Source: Anaerolineae bacterium
GTDB lineage: Bacteria > Chloroflexota > Anaerolineae > Promineifilales > Promineifilaceae
Assembly (NCBI GenBank): GCA_023382655.1
Contig: JAHDWK010000030.1
Coordinates: 1-64,000, forward strand
DNA length: 64,000 nt
Direction of reading: 5' to 3'
Positions 51,765 to 59,476 of this stretch are shown here, in pieces. The first letter of the stretch is position 1. Each line of letters begins with the position of its first letter. Made by a program: the position numbers and the translations under genes. The notes below the pieces were generated by a model, which searched no databases, was not told where the DNA came from, and worked only from the letters and a program-made list of their open reading frames with translations.

Positions 51765-52019
51765 CTAGGCAGCCGGTGGCGGTACCGGCAGTTGATCAAC
51801 GGGCGTGTTTTTCCATTTTTCCCCTTCGTCAATGAGCATCACGGGAATGCCATCGCGGATGGGATATTTCATGCCGGTGTCGGCGCACACCAGCCAGCAG
51901 TTGTGTACCAGCTCTAACCGACCCGGATCATCGCCATATTGGTCAGACTGCACGGCCAGGGGGCAGCGCAAAATTTCTAGCAAGTCTGGACTGATAGGGG
52001 GGACTTGATAATCGCTCAT
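51765..52019 (-). CDS. Trm112-like protein
   Basis: The 84-residue protein has the Trm112/UPF0434 pattern LLEILRCPLAVQSDQYGDD, LVHNCWLVCADTGMKYPIRD and GIPVMLIDEG. The first Cys pair of the zinc knuckle is reduced to a single Cys (RCPLA rather than CPxCxG), as in several bacterial members. Trm112 is a partner of methyltransferases in eukaryotes and archaea; bacterial roles are poorly known. AAAGGAG precedes ATG 52019. Confidence 0.85.
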   Translation of the reverse strand: MSDYQVPPISPDLLEILRCPLAVQSDQYGDDPGRLELVHNCWLVCADTGMKYPIRDGIPVMLIDEGEKWKNTPVDQLPVPPPAA

Positions 52020-52036
52020 TTTTCTCCTTTGCACAG

Positions 52037-52063
52037 GTAGCGCGATTTGCCAAATCGTGCTAC
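52037..52063. repeat. Hairpin GTAGCGCGATTTGC/AAATCGTGCTAC (family D)
   Basis: Lies between the ATPase-SUMF1 gene (ends at 52077, minus) and the Trm112-like gene. Probably reduces transcription between the two. Confidence 0.6.
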
Positions 52064-52076
52064 GAATTTTCATTTA

Positions 52077-54197
52077 TTAGGGAACATACACACAGCGGAA
52101 ACCCACTGTGGAACTAAAAAAGGTGGGGTCTAGCTCGCTGCGGTTGGTGGCGCGGATGCGATCTCTGCCCACATTATTGGGCCAGGCGCCGCCGCGTATA
52201 CCTTTGGTTAACCCAATTTCCGGGCCAGCCGGGTTTTCCGCCGGGCTAACGGCATAATAATCCTCATTGTACCAGTCACCTACCCATTCCCACAGACTAC
52301 CGGCCATGCCATACACACCAAAGGGGCTCGTGCCTCTGGGCAGGGCATCTACCGGCAGCAAATCATTAAAGCTCTCACTTTGATAAACAGCACGTTCTTT
52401 GTTGGGTGGTTCGTTGCCCCAGGGGTAGACACGGCCGTCTGTGCCCCGCGCCGCATATTCCCATTCCGCTTCTGTGGGCAGCCGCCCGCCCACAGCCTGG
52501 CAATAAAAACTGGCCCCATACCAGCTCACATGGTTGATGGGGTAGTTGGCAAAACCGGTAAGCGCATAAAATTGCGGTACGCCATCCCCCAAATCTTCCT
52601 CAAGCAGGTAGGTGCTATAACCGGCCACGTGCCGCGGCAGGGCACAATCATACCCATCACATAAGCCAACATAACCGCCCAACCGGTTTAACAAGGCCGC
52701 ATACTGCGCCACCGACACTTCAAACTGGTCAATGTAAAAAGTATCTAGCGTCACCATATGCTGTGGCCGTTCGTCTGGGGCTGCCGGGAAATCAAGGTCA
52801 CCTGACCCCATAGGGAACGTGCCGCCAGGAATCAGGACCATGGGCATATTATCCTGGCGGCGGACGAAGGTGTCCGGCAAGACACTGGGCGTGGAGGTTG
52901 GGGTAATGGTCGGCGTTTCGGTAGGGGCAGGCGTTTCGGTAGGGGCAGGCGTTTCCGTTGGTGTAGGTGTAGGGGTGTTGGTGGGAGTGGGCTGGGGCGT
53001 AGGCGACTCTACAATGACCACCACCTGGATGGTGGGAGCAGGGGTGGGCACAGCCGTACTTACCACTGCTTCTGCCTGACCACCGCCACCGCCTAAGCTG
53101 GCTAACTGCGCCGGCCAGCTTTGCCCGGTGACACGGGGCACGGCCGTCAAAAACACACCGGCCAACAACAAGAAAAACACCAGCGCCAGAAACGGCCACT
53201 CCTGCCAGATGGCGCGGCGGGTGGTGCGTTGGATGGTCTGCACGGCCGTGCCCTTCGGGCTGATGTGGAACGACAAATTGGTCGCCAGTTGCGCCTGGTA
53301 TTGGCCCGAATCCACCACATGGCGTTGCACAGCCTTCACATCGGCCACCGTGATCAAATTCAGCTTCAAACGCTGCCGCCGTTCATAAAGCTCCTGGCAG
53401 ATCAGTTGGGTTTCATACGGGTAATTTTTGGTTAACGTGGCAATGTATTCGGCCACATTTTTGAAGATGGCATAATTCATCGGGTGGCGGATAAGCGCCA
53501 GCGTATCTTCATCCGTTAATGGGCCAACATCATACACCTGGCCCTGGTCGAAAAAGGGCTGCATGACCTCCGGGATGGGTAGGCCATCTGTTTCCCAGGT
53601 GAAAAGGCAGGCAGCCATATGATTTCGGTAAATGACCTGGTGTAACGCCCAGAGAAAATCCTCTTTCAAGGCATGGCTTTTTATCTTTGTTGCCACCACG
53701 TTCAGGTTATCAAACATGAAGAGGAGTTTACTGGCGGGGCGGCCTTCATACACAGCTTTATGCGCTTCATTCAGCGCCACCGTCGCCGGCAGCAGCAATT
53801 GTTCCCGAAACGCGCGCAGCGGGTCGCCGATGAAGAGGGTGTGGTTGAGCGGCGGCAATTCGATGTGTGCCTGTTGCAACCAGAGCATGGCTGTTTGCGC
53901 CACATCCCATAGTAGCGCACTGGGTGTATCCAGGGCGATGGCAGACAGGTCTATATAAACGGCCGTATATGGTGGTTGTAAGGCGCCACTTTCTATTTGC
54001 AACAGAATAGAAGTTTTGCCGATGCGGCGAGGGCCACGCAGGATAACGGGATGGTCAGGCCCTTGTTCCGGCGTAGCTTGCAACAACGCCGCACGTATCC
54101 AGGTGAAAAGAATATCACGGCCATAAAACGGGCGAGCTTTCCCCGCCGGCTCCGCCACACTATACGGATTAACAGCGGGCATCTGCTGGGCAATCAT
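52077..54197 (-). CDS. Membrane protein: AAA ATPase + SUMF1/FGE domain
   Basis: The 706-residue protein has an N-terminal STAND/AAA-like ATPase with Walker A ILRGPRRIGKTSILLQIE (near residue 53) and Walker B LLFMFDNLNVV (near 166). One membrane helix lies at about 338-358 (FLALVFFLLLAGVFLTAV). A Thr/Pro-rich wall-spanning linker with TPAPTE-type repeats follows (about 395-440). The outer C-terminal formylglycine-generating-enzyme-like domain (about 455-706: MVLIPGGTFPMGSGDLDF, RLPTEAEWEYAARGTDGR, GSLWEWVGDWY, GFRCVYVP) completes it. True FGEs need two catalytic Cys near the end, and only one is apparent, so this is more likely a binding domain. Intracellular NTPase and extracellular sensor appear coupled. 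Confidence 0.85.
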   Translation of the reverse strand: MIAQQMPAVNPYSVAEPAGKARPFYGRDILFTWIRAALLQATPEQGPDHPVILRGPRRIGKTSILLQIESGALQPPYTAVYIDLSAIALDTPSALLWDVAQTAMLWLQQAHIELPPLNHTLFIGDPLRAFREQLLLPATVALNEAHKAVYEGRPASKLLFMFDNLNVVATKIKSHALKEDFLWALHQVIYRNHMAACLFTWETDGLPIPEVMQPFFDQGQVYDVGPLTDEDTLALIRHPMNYAIFKNVAEYIATLTKNYPYETQLICQELYERRQRLKLNLITVADVKAVQRHVVDSGQYQAQLATNLSFHISPKGTAVQTIQRTTRRAIWQEWPFLALVFFLLLAGVFLTAVPRVTGQSWPAQLASLGGGGGQAEAVVSTAVPTPAPTIQVVVIVESPTPQPTPTNTPTPTPTETPAPTETPAPTETPTITPTSTPSVLPDTFVRRQDNMPMVLIPGGTFPMGSGDLDFPAAPDERPQHMVTLDTFYIDQFEVSVAQYAALLNRLGGYVGLCDGYDCALPRHVAGYSTYLLEEDLGDGVPQFYALTGFANYPINHVSWYGASFYCQAVGGRLPTEAEWEYAARGTDGRVYPWGNEPPNKERAVYQSESFNDLLPVDALPRGTSPFGVYGMAGSLWEWVGDWYNEDYYAVSPAENPAGPEIGLTKGIRGGAWPNNVGRDRIRATNRSELDPTFFSSTVGFRCVYVP

Positions 54198-54270
54198 GCC
54201 GTAAATGTATCATCAATCAGGGGCATAAGCTATAGAACGATGGGGGCAGTCGCTTTCGGGCAATACCCGA

Positions 54271-54315
54271 CACAGGGCAGAACAGCCTGGTCATTTAGAG
54301 CAGAAATGCCCTGTG
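54271..54315 (-). terminator. Stem CACAGGGCA/TGCCCTGTG
   Basis: Nine-bp arms with a 27-nt loop just downstream of the repeat-protein gene (minus strand, ending at 54323). No T-tract, so the terminator role is weak. Confidence 0.35.
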
Positions 54316-54322
54316 CCGAGGT

Positions 54323-55390
54323 TTATTTTACCGTACTGGGATCAATGCCGGCAGCTTTCAACGCCTTGTTATACTCTGACTTCAACTTGGAATTTTGAAT
54401 ACGAGCTTTGCGCACATCATCCGGGGACATACCGTCGGTGATTTCGATGTAATTTGGTTCTGGTACGGCCGACGCCACTGCCGCTGGCGCCGCCGCAGGG
54501 ACGGCCACAGCCGCCGCCTCTTCAGCCACCGGCGTCGCTGACGCCGCCATCACCGGTGCGCCACCGGGAATGACCACCTGACCATCCACAATTTCCACCT
54601 CTTTGGGGTCAATACCGGCCGCCTTGAGCGCCTTGTTAAAGGCTGAGGTCGCTTTGGAGTTGGCAATGCGCGCTTTGCGCACATCGTCCGGGGACATGCC
54701 CTCGGTAATGTCAATGAGTTGTGGTGGTTCGATGGCTACGGCCGTGGCCACTGGCGCAGCCGCTGCCACCGGCTGCGCTACGCCTGGTTCATCTGCCGCT
54801 GTCGCTGCCGGAACGCCCGCCGCTTTGGCTGCTTTGGCAGCGGCCGACTTGGCTTTGGCATTGGCAATACGCGCCTTGCGAATTTCTTCTGGGGACATGC
54901 TGTCGGTGATAGCGATAACAGGAAAATCCTTGCCGGGGGTTACGGCCGCTGGAGCGCCAGCAGCTTTAGCAACGGGCGCAGCTGCCGCCGGCGCTGCGCC
55001 CACAGCCACGGCCCCGGTTCGAGCGCCATCCCATCCATGATGCGCGGCAATGCGCACGGCCGTGACCGGATCATTTTGCAGTGCATTGGTACGGCCGGCC
55101 GTCACCAGATTTTCCTGTCCCAACCGGCCAATTTGCATATTGGCTCCTCGCGGTGTCACCGCTGCCTGTTTGGCTGCCAACAGGCGCGCTTCGGCCAACT
55201 GCGCTTCGGGGCCAGCCTGGGACTTAATTTTGTGACCAAAGGTCAGCGCTGGATTGTACCCTCTGTCTCTTTCTTCCAGTTCCACCTTGGTTGTGTTGAC
55301 ACGAGTATCCATGCCCGCGATCACCCAGGCCAGAAAACCTCCCAGGAGAACCGGTAACAGTACAGCCAGACAAGCGATTATAAATACCAT
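54323..55390 (-). CDS. Membrane-anchored protein with three ~35-residue repeats
   Basis: The 355-residue protein has an N-terminal membrane anchor (MVFIIACLAVLLPVLLGGFLAWVIA). A charged helical part precedes three copies of a motif, I(T)D/E-x-MSP(E/D)(E/D)(I/V)RKARI-x-N-(A/S)K...KAAG(I/V), at about residues 165-200, 225-260 and 315-355, separated by Ala/Pro/Val-rich linkers. The last copy ends KALKAAGIDPSTVK. The repeat looks like a small helical hairpin, reminiscent of peripheral-binding or SAP-like modules, but I cannot name it. It lies between a tRNA gene and the ATPase-SUMF1 gene on the same strand. Confidence 0.75.
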   Translation of the reverse strand: MVFIIACLAVLLPVLLGGFLAWVIAGMDTRVNTTKVELEERDRGYNPALTFGHKIKSQAGPEAQLAEARLLAAKQAAVTPRGANMQIGRLGQENLVTAGRTNALQNDPVTAVRIAAHHGWDGARTGAVAVGAAPAAAAPVAKAAGAPAAVTPGKDFPVIAITDSMSPEEIRKARIANAKAKSAAAKAAKAAGVPAATAADEPGVAQPVAAAAPVATAVAIEPPQLIDITEGMSPDDVRKARIANSKATSAFNKALKAAGIDPKEVEIVDGQVVIPGGAPVMAASATPVAEEAAAVAVPAAAPAAVASAVPEPNYIEITDGMSPDDVRKARIQNSKLKSEYNKALKAAGIDPSTVK

Positions 55391-55454
55391 GGAAATCCCT
55401 CTTTGTTTGAAATCAGCTTATTGGGCGGCAATTATACCTTTTGTGCCAGATTTC

Positions 55455-55495
55455 TCAAACAAAAAAACCTGACAGGTTTTGAAAACCTGTCAGGT
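55455..55495 (-). terminator. Intrinsic terminator of tRNA-Leu
   Basis: ACCTGACAGGTTTT/AAAACCTGTCAGGT (14-bp arms, 1-nt centre); in the minus direction it is followed by TTTTTTTGTTTG. Confidence 0.85.
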
Positions 55496-55501
55496 CTAAG
55501 G

Positions 55502-55585
<84 letters not shown>

Positions 55586-55696
55586 TCAGAACAGGCGGTA
55601 GTTTACCTAATCATGGACAAATGTCAACTATATTTTGGACGCGCCTTCGTGTACAATCAGGGGCAGAAGGTCTGGATTTTGCGAAAGGAGGAAACC

Positions 55697-56134
55697 ATGT
55701 CCATTACCCAATTACTTAAGCGTGTACACCTGTTTCGCGGCTTAAACAGTGAAGAGTTAGCCCAGGTTGAAGCCATTTGCCAGCATGTGATCTTACAACC
55801 GGGGGAGCTTATTATCGAGCAAAACACAACCGGCAAAGAGATGTATGTCATCGCCAATGGGTCGGTGGATGTGTTTGTGCAAGGCCTGGAAAACGCTCGT
55901 GGGCTGATTATGCTGGGCAAGGGACAGGTGATCGGGGAATTGGCGCTTATTGACCAGGGATACCGGTCCGCTTCGGTTAAAGCCACCGATGAGGGCGCGT
56001 CGCTTTATCTGATTGATAGTGATGCCTTTTATGCCCTGTGTGATGATAACAACCATATCGGGTTTATGGTGATGCGCAATCTGGCAACGGATGTGGCCTT
56101 CAAGTTACGTCACCGTAATCTGGCCGATTTATAG
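55697..56134 (+). CDS. Cyclic-nucleotide-binding domain protein
   Basis: The 145-residue protein is a single CRP-type cNMP-binding domain: LFRGLNSEELAQVEAICQHV, IIEQNTTGKEMYVIANGSVD and the phosphate-binding region GQVIGELALIDQGYRSASVK (the GE-L-ALI pattern, with RSAS where CRP has R-T/S-A). There is no DNA-binding domain, so it may act on a partner. AAAGGAGG precedes ATG 55697. Confidence 0.88.
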   Translation: MSITQLLKRVHLFRGLNSEELAQVEAICQHVILQPGELIIEQNTTGKEMYVIANGSVDVFVQGLENARGLIMLGKGQVIGELALIDQGYRSASVKATDEGASLYLIDSDAFYALCDDNNHIGFMVMRNLATDVAFKLRHRNLADL

Positions 56135-56166
56135 ATTGGTTCAATCTCACAGGATTGAACCAATCT
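56133..56166 (+). repeat. Inverted repeat AGATTGGTTCAATC (family C)
   Basis: AGATTGGTTCAATC, 6-nt loop, GATTGAACCAATCT, overlapping the end of the cNMP gene and 31 nt before the next start. Arms are identical to those at 51724-51756. Confidence 0.7.
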
Positions 56167-56197
56167 TGATAAAGCGACAGCGGAGGGATTAAATAAA

Positions 56198-56428
56198 ATG
56201 ATGACTGAGGATGAAGTATTTTATCAGGTCAGTTTTGTGGTGATAGGCAGCCCCATTGACAACCCGCATCCGGGGGCGATTATGAGCGTGGATAAACGGC
56301 CAGAGGTAGGCGAGATTGTACGGTTTGGTGGAGAAAATTTTGAGGTATTGGAAGTACAAGAATTGACGCCTGTGACCGGCAATTTTGGCTTTTTGCACGT
56401 CACCTGCCGCCGGGCACAGCCAGCATAG
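56198..56428 (+). CDS. Small hypothetical protein
   Basis: The 76-residue protein is a beta-rich single domain: EVFYQVSFVVIGSPIDNPHP, VGEIVRFGGENFEVLEVQEL, FGFLHVTCRRA. GGAGGG lies 10 nt before the first ATG; a second ATG follows immediately. No family recognised. It reads like a small SH3-like or barrel domain. Confidence 0.65.
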   Translation: MMTEDEVFYQVSFVVIGSPIDNPHPGAIMSVDKRPEVGEIVRFGGENFEVLEVQELTPVTGNFGFLHVTCRRAQPA

Positions 56429-56462
56429 CGCCGATTACCGATTCGGCTTACCGATTACGAGA
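56427..56462. repeat. CCGATTACCGATTCGG repeat (family A)
   Basis: CGCCGATTACCGATTCGGCTTACCGATTACG separates the convergent ends of the small + gene and the RNase H gene. Confidence 0.65.
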
Positions 56463-57315
56463 TCGTCACGGCCGTTACCGCCAATTTGCCCGCTACTTCC
56501 AACCCGGCTAATGTCTGCCCTTTGGCATTGATCCAGCGAATGGAGTAAGCGGCCGCCAGCCGATCCAGCGCCTGCCACAAATCGGCGTTAGCGATGGGCG
56601 TCTCTCCCTTTTTTTGCCAGTTTCGTTTGCGCCAACCATGAATCCACTGCGTTATCCCCTGGTACACATAGTCTGAGGTGGTGAAAATTTGCACACTGCT
56701 GCCCGGCGGCAGCAGCAGCAGCCCTTCGATGGCAGCCATCAATTCCATACGGTTGTTGGTAGTTTGGGGCATAGAGCCGCTGGTTTGGGTCGTTTCGTCG
56801 TCTTGTTCCAGCACCACGCCCCAACCGCCAGGGCCGGGGTTGCCCTTGCAGGAAGCACGAAGATAAAGCCGGGGCATGTGGGGATCAATTTCTTCCGGAG
56901 GGGTGATTTCCAGCCGCGCTTGCCGGGCCAGTACGTCTACCCGTTCATTATATTCATTCCCGGCATGGCCTTTCACCCAATGCCACTCAATCTGGTGTTT
57001 TTGCACCAGCGGCCAAAGCTGCTGCCACAGGTCAGCATTGGCCACATCTTTCCAATTCTTAGCGGCCCATTTGTCAATGTATTCGGTGATGCCTTTGCGC
57101 AGATATTCAGAGTCAGTGTAAAAGGTGATGGTACACGGCCGTGTCAAGGCCCGTAACGCCGCAATGGCCGCTGTGAGTTCCATGCGGTTGTTGGTGCTGG
57201 TGGGATCGTGGCCGGTAAGTATCTTTTCATGTTCGCCATATTGGAGGATAGCCGCCCACCCGCCAATGCCAGGGTTGGGATCGCAGCCGCCGTCGGTGTA
57301 GATGGTTACTTCCAT
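56455..57315 (-). CDS. Tandem RNase H protein with degenerate second domain
   Basis: The 286-residue protein has an N-terminal RNase HI domain (about 1-145). Its catalytic set is complete: D in IYTDGGCDPNPG, E in TNNRMELTAAIAAL, D in FYTDSEYLRKG and D in ERVDVLARQA. It should cleave RNA in RNA-DNA hybrids. The second half (about 148-286) repeats the fold: ASCKGNPGPGGWGVVL, TNNRMELMAAIEGL, FTTSDYVYQGITQWIHG. There only the Glu is kept; the first, third and fourth Asp are lost. It is therefore a pseudo-enzyme domain, perhaps for nucleic-acid binding. Confidence 0.85.
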   Translation of the reverse strand: MEVTIYTDGGCDPNPGIGGWAAILQYGEHEKILTGHDPTSTNNRMELTAAIAALRALTRPCTITFYTDSEYLRKGITEYIDKWAAKNWKDVANADLWQQLWPLVQKHQIEWHWVKGHAGNEYNERVDVLARQARLEITPPEEIDPHMPRLYLRASCKGNPGPGGWGVVLEQDDETTQTSGSMPQTTNNRMELMAAIEGLLLLPPGSSVQIFTTSDYVYQGITQWIHGWRKRNWQKKGETPIANADLWQALDRLAAAYSIRWINAKGQTLAGLEVAGKLAVTAVTIS

Positions 57316-57354
57316 TCTTGAGTAATTGAGTAATTGGGTAATTGCACAATTACT
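57314..57354. repeat. GAGTAATTGAGTAATTGGGTAATTG repeat (family B)
   Basis: Overlaps the last base of the RNase H start region and the stop of the ferredoxin reductase gene; three direct GTAATTG units plus complementary CAATTAC. Confidence 0.6.
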
Positions 57355-58747
57355 TTCCTAATGCTGCCAACATCTCTTCAATGCGGGTGAATTTGAGGCG
57401 GGGGCGGCCACATTCAGCGCCTTTCGCCTCTTCCATCTCATTCAGCCGTAGCCAATCTTCATAGGTCACATAACGCGGCTGGCGCTCCTGGATGAAGGTT
57501 TGCACGGCCGTAAACGTGGGCGACTCTGGCGACAACAGTTTGCCCGCCTGCACATCGGCCAACAGACATTCTACCGTTTCAATGGCGTCAGGTTTATTCG
57601 TGCCAATGACGCCGGAGGGGCCGCGTTTGATCCACCCGGCGGCATATTCGCCCACTACCGGCTGGTTAGTCTGTGGCTCCATCACGCGCCCGGCCTCATT
57701 GAGGATGACGCCCCACCGCTCGTGGAAAGGCACACCGGCAATAGGCACACCTTCGTAGCCAATAGAACGGAAAACCAGGCCAACGGGTATTTCTTCAAAC
57801 CTATCTGTGGCCCGCGAGCGGATCGAGCCGGATTCGGTTTTATACAGTTCGTTGTGTACCAGGCGCATGGCACAGACACGGCCGTCCGCATCCCCGATCA
57901 ATTCCACCGGCGACACCAGGAAACGGAGTGTCAGGCAGCGGGGTTTGCCCGTACACGGCCGTCCTGCATACTCCTGCACAATCTCGATCTTACGCACCGT
58001 ACCCCGATCAGCCTCCGCCAATGATTCCTGGCTGACCGGGTCTAATTCCGCTTCGGCCGGAGGCACTGTGACCAATGCGCCCGCCATTTCTCCCAGTTCT
58101 TTCACCTCGGTGGGCGTGTAAGCGGCCTGGGCCACACCCCGCCGTCCCAACATATACACTTCCTTCACCCGGCTGTGGCGCAGCGCTTCTAATGCATGTT
58201 CGGCAATATCCGTTTCCATCAACTCTTCCGGCGTCCGGCACAGAATCCGGGCCACATCCACGGCCACATTACCCACGCCAATCACCGCTACCCGCTCTTG
58301 CGACAGGTCAAATTGAAAATCGCGGTAATCAGGATGGCCGTTGTACCAGGCCACAAACTCGGTAGCGGCATGGCTGTTTTGCAGATCAATGCCCGGAATA
58401 TCCAGATTTTTATCCGTTTGTGCGCCAGTGGTATAAATGATGGCATGGTAAAAACGGCGCAGGTCGGCCACCTGCACATCACGCCCAATGGTGACATTGC
58501 CAAAAAAGTGGAATTGCGGCTGCGCCGCCAGTTTGTCAAATACCTTTGTAACCGACTTAATCTTCTGATGATCGGGGGCCACGCCAGCCCGCACCAGGCC
58601 ATAGGGTGTGGGCAGCCGGTCATACAGATCCGCTTCGATGGTCAAATTTTTCTCTTTGAAAAGGCGTTCGATGGCATAAAATCCGGCGGGGCCGGCGCCA
58701 ATGACAGCCACGCGCAACGGGGATTCTGGGGTTCCAGTGGGGGACAT
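57350..58747 (-). CDS. Ferredoxin-NADP+ reductase, adrenodoxin-reductase type
   Basis: The 465-residue flavoprotein has an N-terminal FAD dinucleotide fold VAVIGAGPAGFYAIERLF, the family motif LPTPYGLVRAGVAPDHQKIK and an NADP fold VAVIGVGNVAVDVARILCRT. Its C-terminal part is VVGEYAAGWIKRGPSGVIGT, NKPDAIETV. It transfers electrons between NADPH and ferredoxin (FprA-like). AAGGAG precedes ATG 58747; a longer frame begins in the repeat upstream and is rejected. The CBS-pair gene upstream is on the same strand. Confidence 0.92.
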   Translation of the reverse strand: MSPTGTPESPLRVAVIGAGPAGFYAIERLFKEKNLTIEADLYDRLPTPYGLVRAGVAPDHQKIKSVTKVFDKLAAQPQFHFFGNVTIGRDVQVADLRRFYHAIIYTTGAQTDKNLDIPGIDLQNSHAATEFVAWYNGHPDYRDFQFDLSQERVAVIGVGNVAVDVARILCRTPEELMETDIAEHALEALRHSRVKEVYMLGRRGVAQAAYTPTEVKELGEMAGALVTVPPAEAELDPVSQESLAEADRGTVRKIEIVQEYAGRPCTGKPRCLTLRFLVSPVELIGDADGRVCAMRLVHNELYKTESGSIRSRATDRFEEIPVGLVFRSIGYEGVPIAGVPFHERWGVILNEAGRVMEPQTNQPVVGEYAAGWIKRGPSGVIGTNKPDAIETVECLLADVQAGKLLSPESPTFTAVQTFIQERQPRYVTYEDWLRLNEMEEAKGAECGRPRLKFTRIEEMLAALGK

Positions 58748-58766
58748 AGGTTGCTCCTTATTTGAA

Positions 58767-58821
58767 AAGTGAGCAGTTAGCAGTGAGCGGTGATAGCTGC
58801 CCACTGCTCACTGCTCACTGA
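58767..58821. repeat. GAGCAGTTAGCAGTGAGCGG/CACTGCTCACTGCTCAC repeat (family E)
   Basis: Iterated inverted repeat in the spacer between the reductase and CBS genes, covering the CBS gene's 3' end. Fourteen bases (58780-58793) recur exactly inside the eCIS ATPase gene. Confidence 0.7.
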
Positions 58822-59249
58822 CCTCCGGCCAGTAATTGTGTTTCCAGGGTGTCAATTTCGCCGCGATATTGGTCGCGCTGGGCTTTGAGTACGTCACCGA
58901 TGGAGATGATGCCGATGAGACGGCCGTCTTCCAGCACCGGCATATGGCGAAAGCGGCGTTCGGTCATGGTGTGGGCCACAGACATCAGGTCATCGTTGGG
59001 CACGGCAGTGATCACCTGTGTGGTCATCAAGACCTGCACCGGCGTCGCCAAAATCTGCTCAAACTCCGGTAAACGGCGCACAATGTCTCGTTCAGACAGG
59101 ATGCCGACCAGACGGCCGTCGGCATCCACCACCGGCAGCGCGCCAATGTTATGCGCCCGGAACAGGCTCACCACTTCCGCCACCGTTTGCTCTGGTCGTA
59201 CTGTGATTAGTTGATGACTTTTGGTCATAAGAATGTTGCTGATTTTCAT
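58815..59249 (-). CDS. Two-CBS-domain protein
   Basis: The 144-residue protein is a CBS pair: HQLITVRPEQTVAEVVSLFR, ALPVVDADGRLVGILSERDI and VITAVPNDDLMSVAHTMTER, HMPVLEDGRLIGIISIGDVL. CBS pairs bind adenosine nucleotides and sense energy state. There is no effector domain, and the partner is unknown. Confidence 0.92.
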   Translation of the reverse strand: MKISNILMTKSHQLITVRPEQTVAEVVSLFRAHNIGALPVVDADGRLVGILSERDIVRRLPEFEQILATPVQVLMTTQVITAVPNDDLMSVAHTMTERRFRHMPVLEDGRLIGIISIGDVLKAQRDQYRGEIDTLETQLLAGGQ

Positions 59250-59309
59250 CTTTGCCCTCGCTTAACAGGTAAAACCTTTGTGGTTCAACAGAATTTTGTG
59301 GGGTTAAAG

Positions 59310-59357
59310 CATATTACGTATGGGGCAGCAAACCCTGGGCACGCCATACGTAATATG
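59310..59357. repeat. Perfect 14-bp inverted repeat with 20-nt loop
   Basis: CATATTACGTATGG (59310-59323) and CCATACGTAATATG (59344-59357) lie in the divergent spacer between the CBS gene and the alpha/beta hydrolase. No T-tract. It could be an operator or hairpin. The rest of 59250-59476 shows no gene. Confidence 0.7.
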
Positions 59358-59476
59358 GATAGTAACAGGTGACATTATACCGACCTAGTTGCCCAGCGAA
59401 AACTGAGGAATGTCATTAAACCAGCCAGCGACATTGGACAGTTGTCAATCGGCAAAAAACGACCACAATCTTAACC

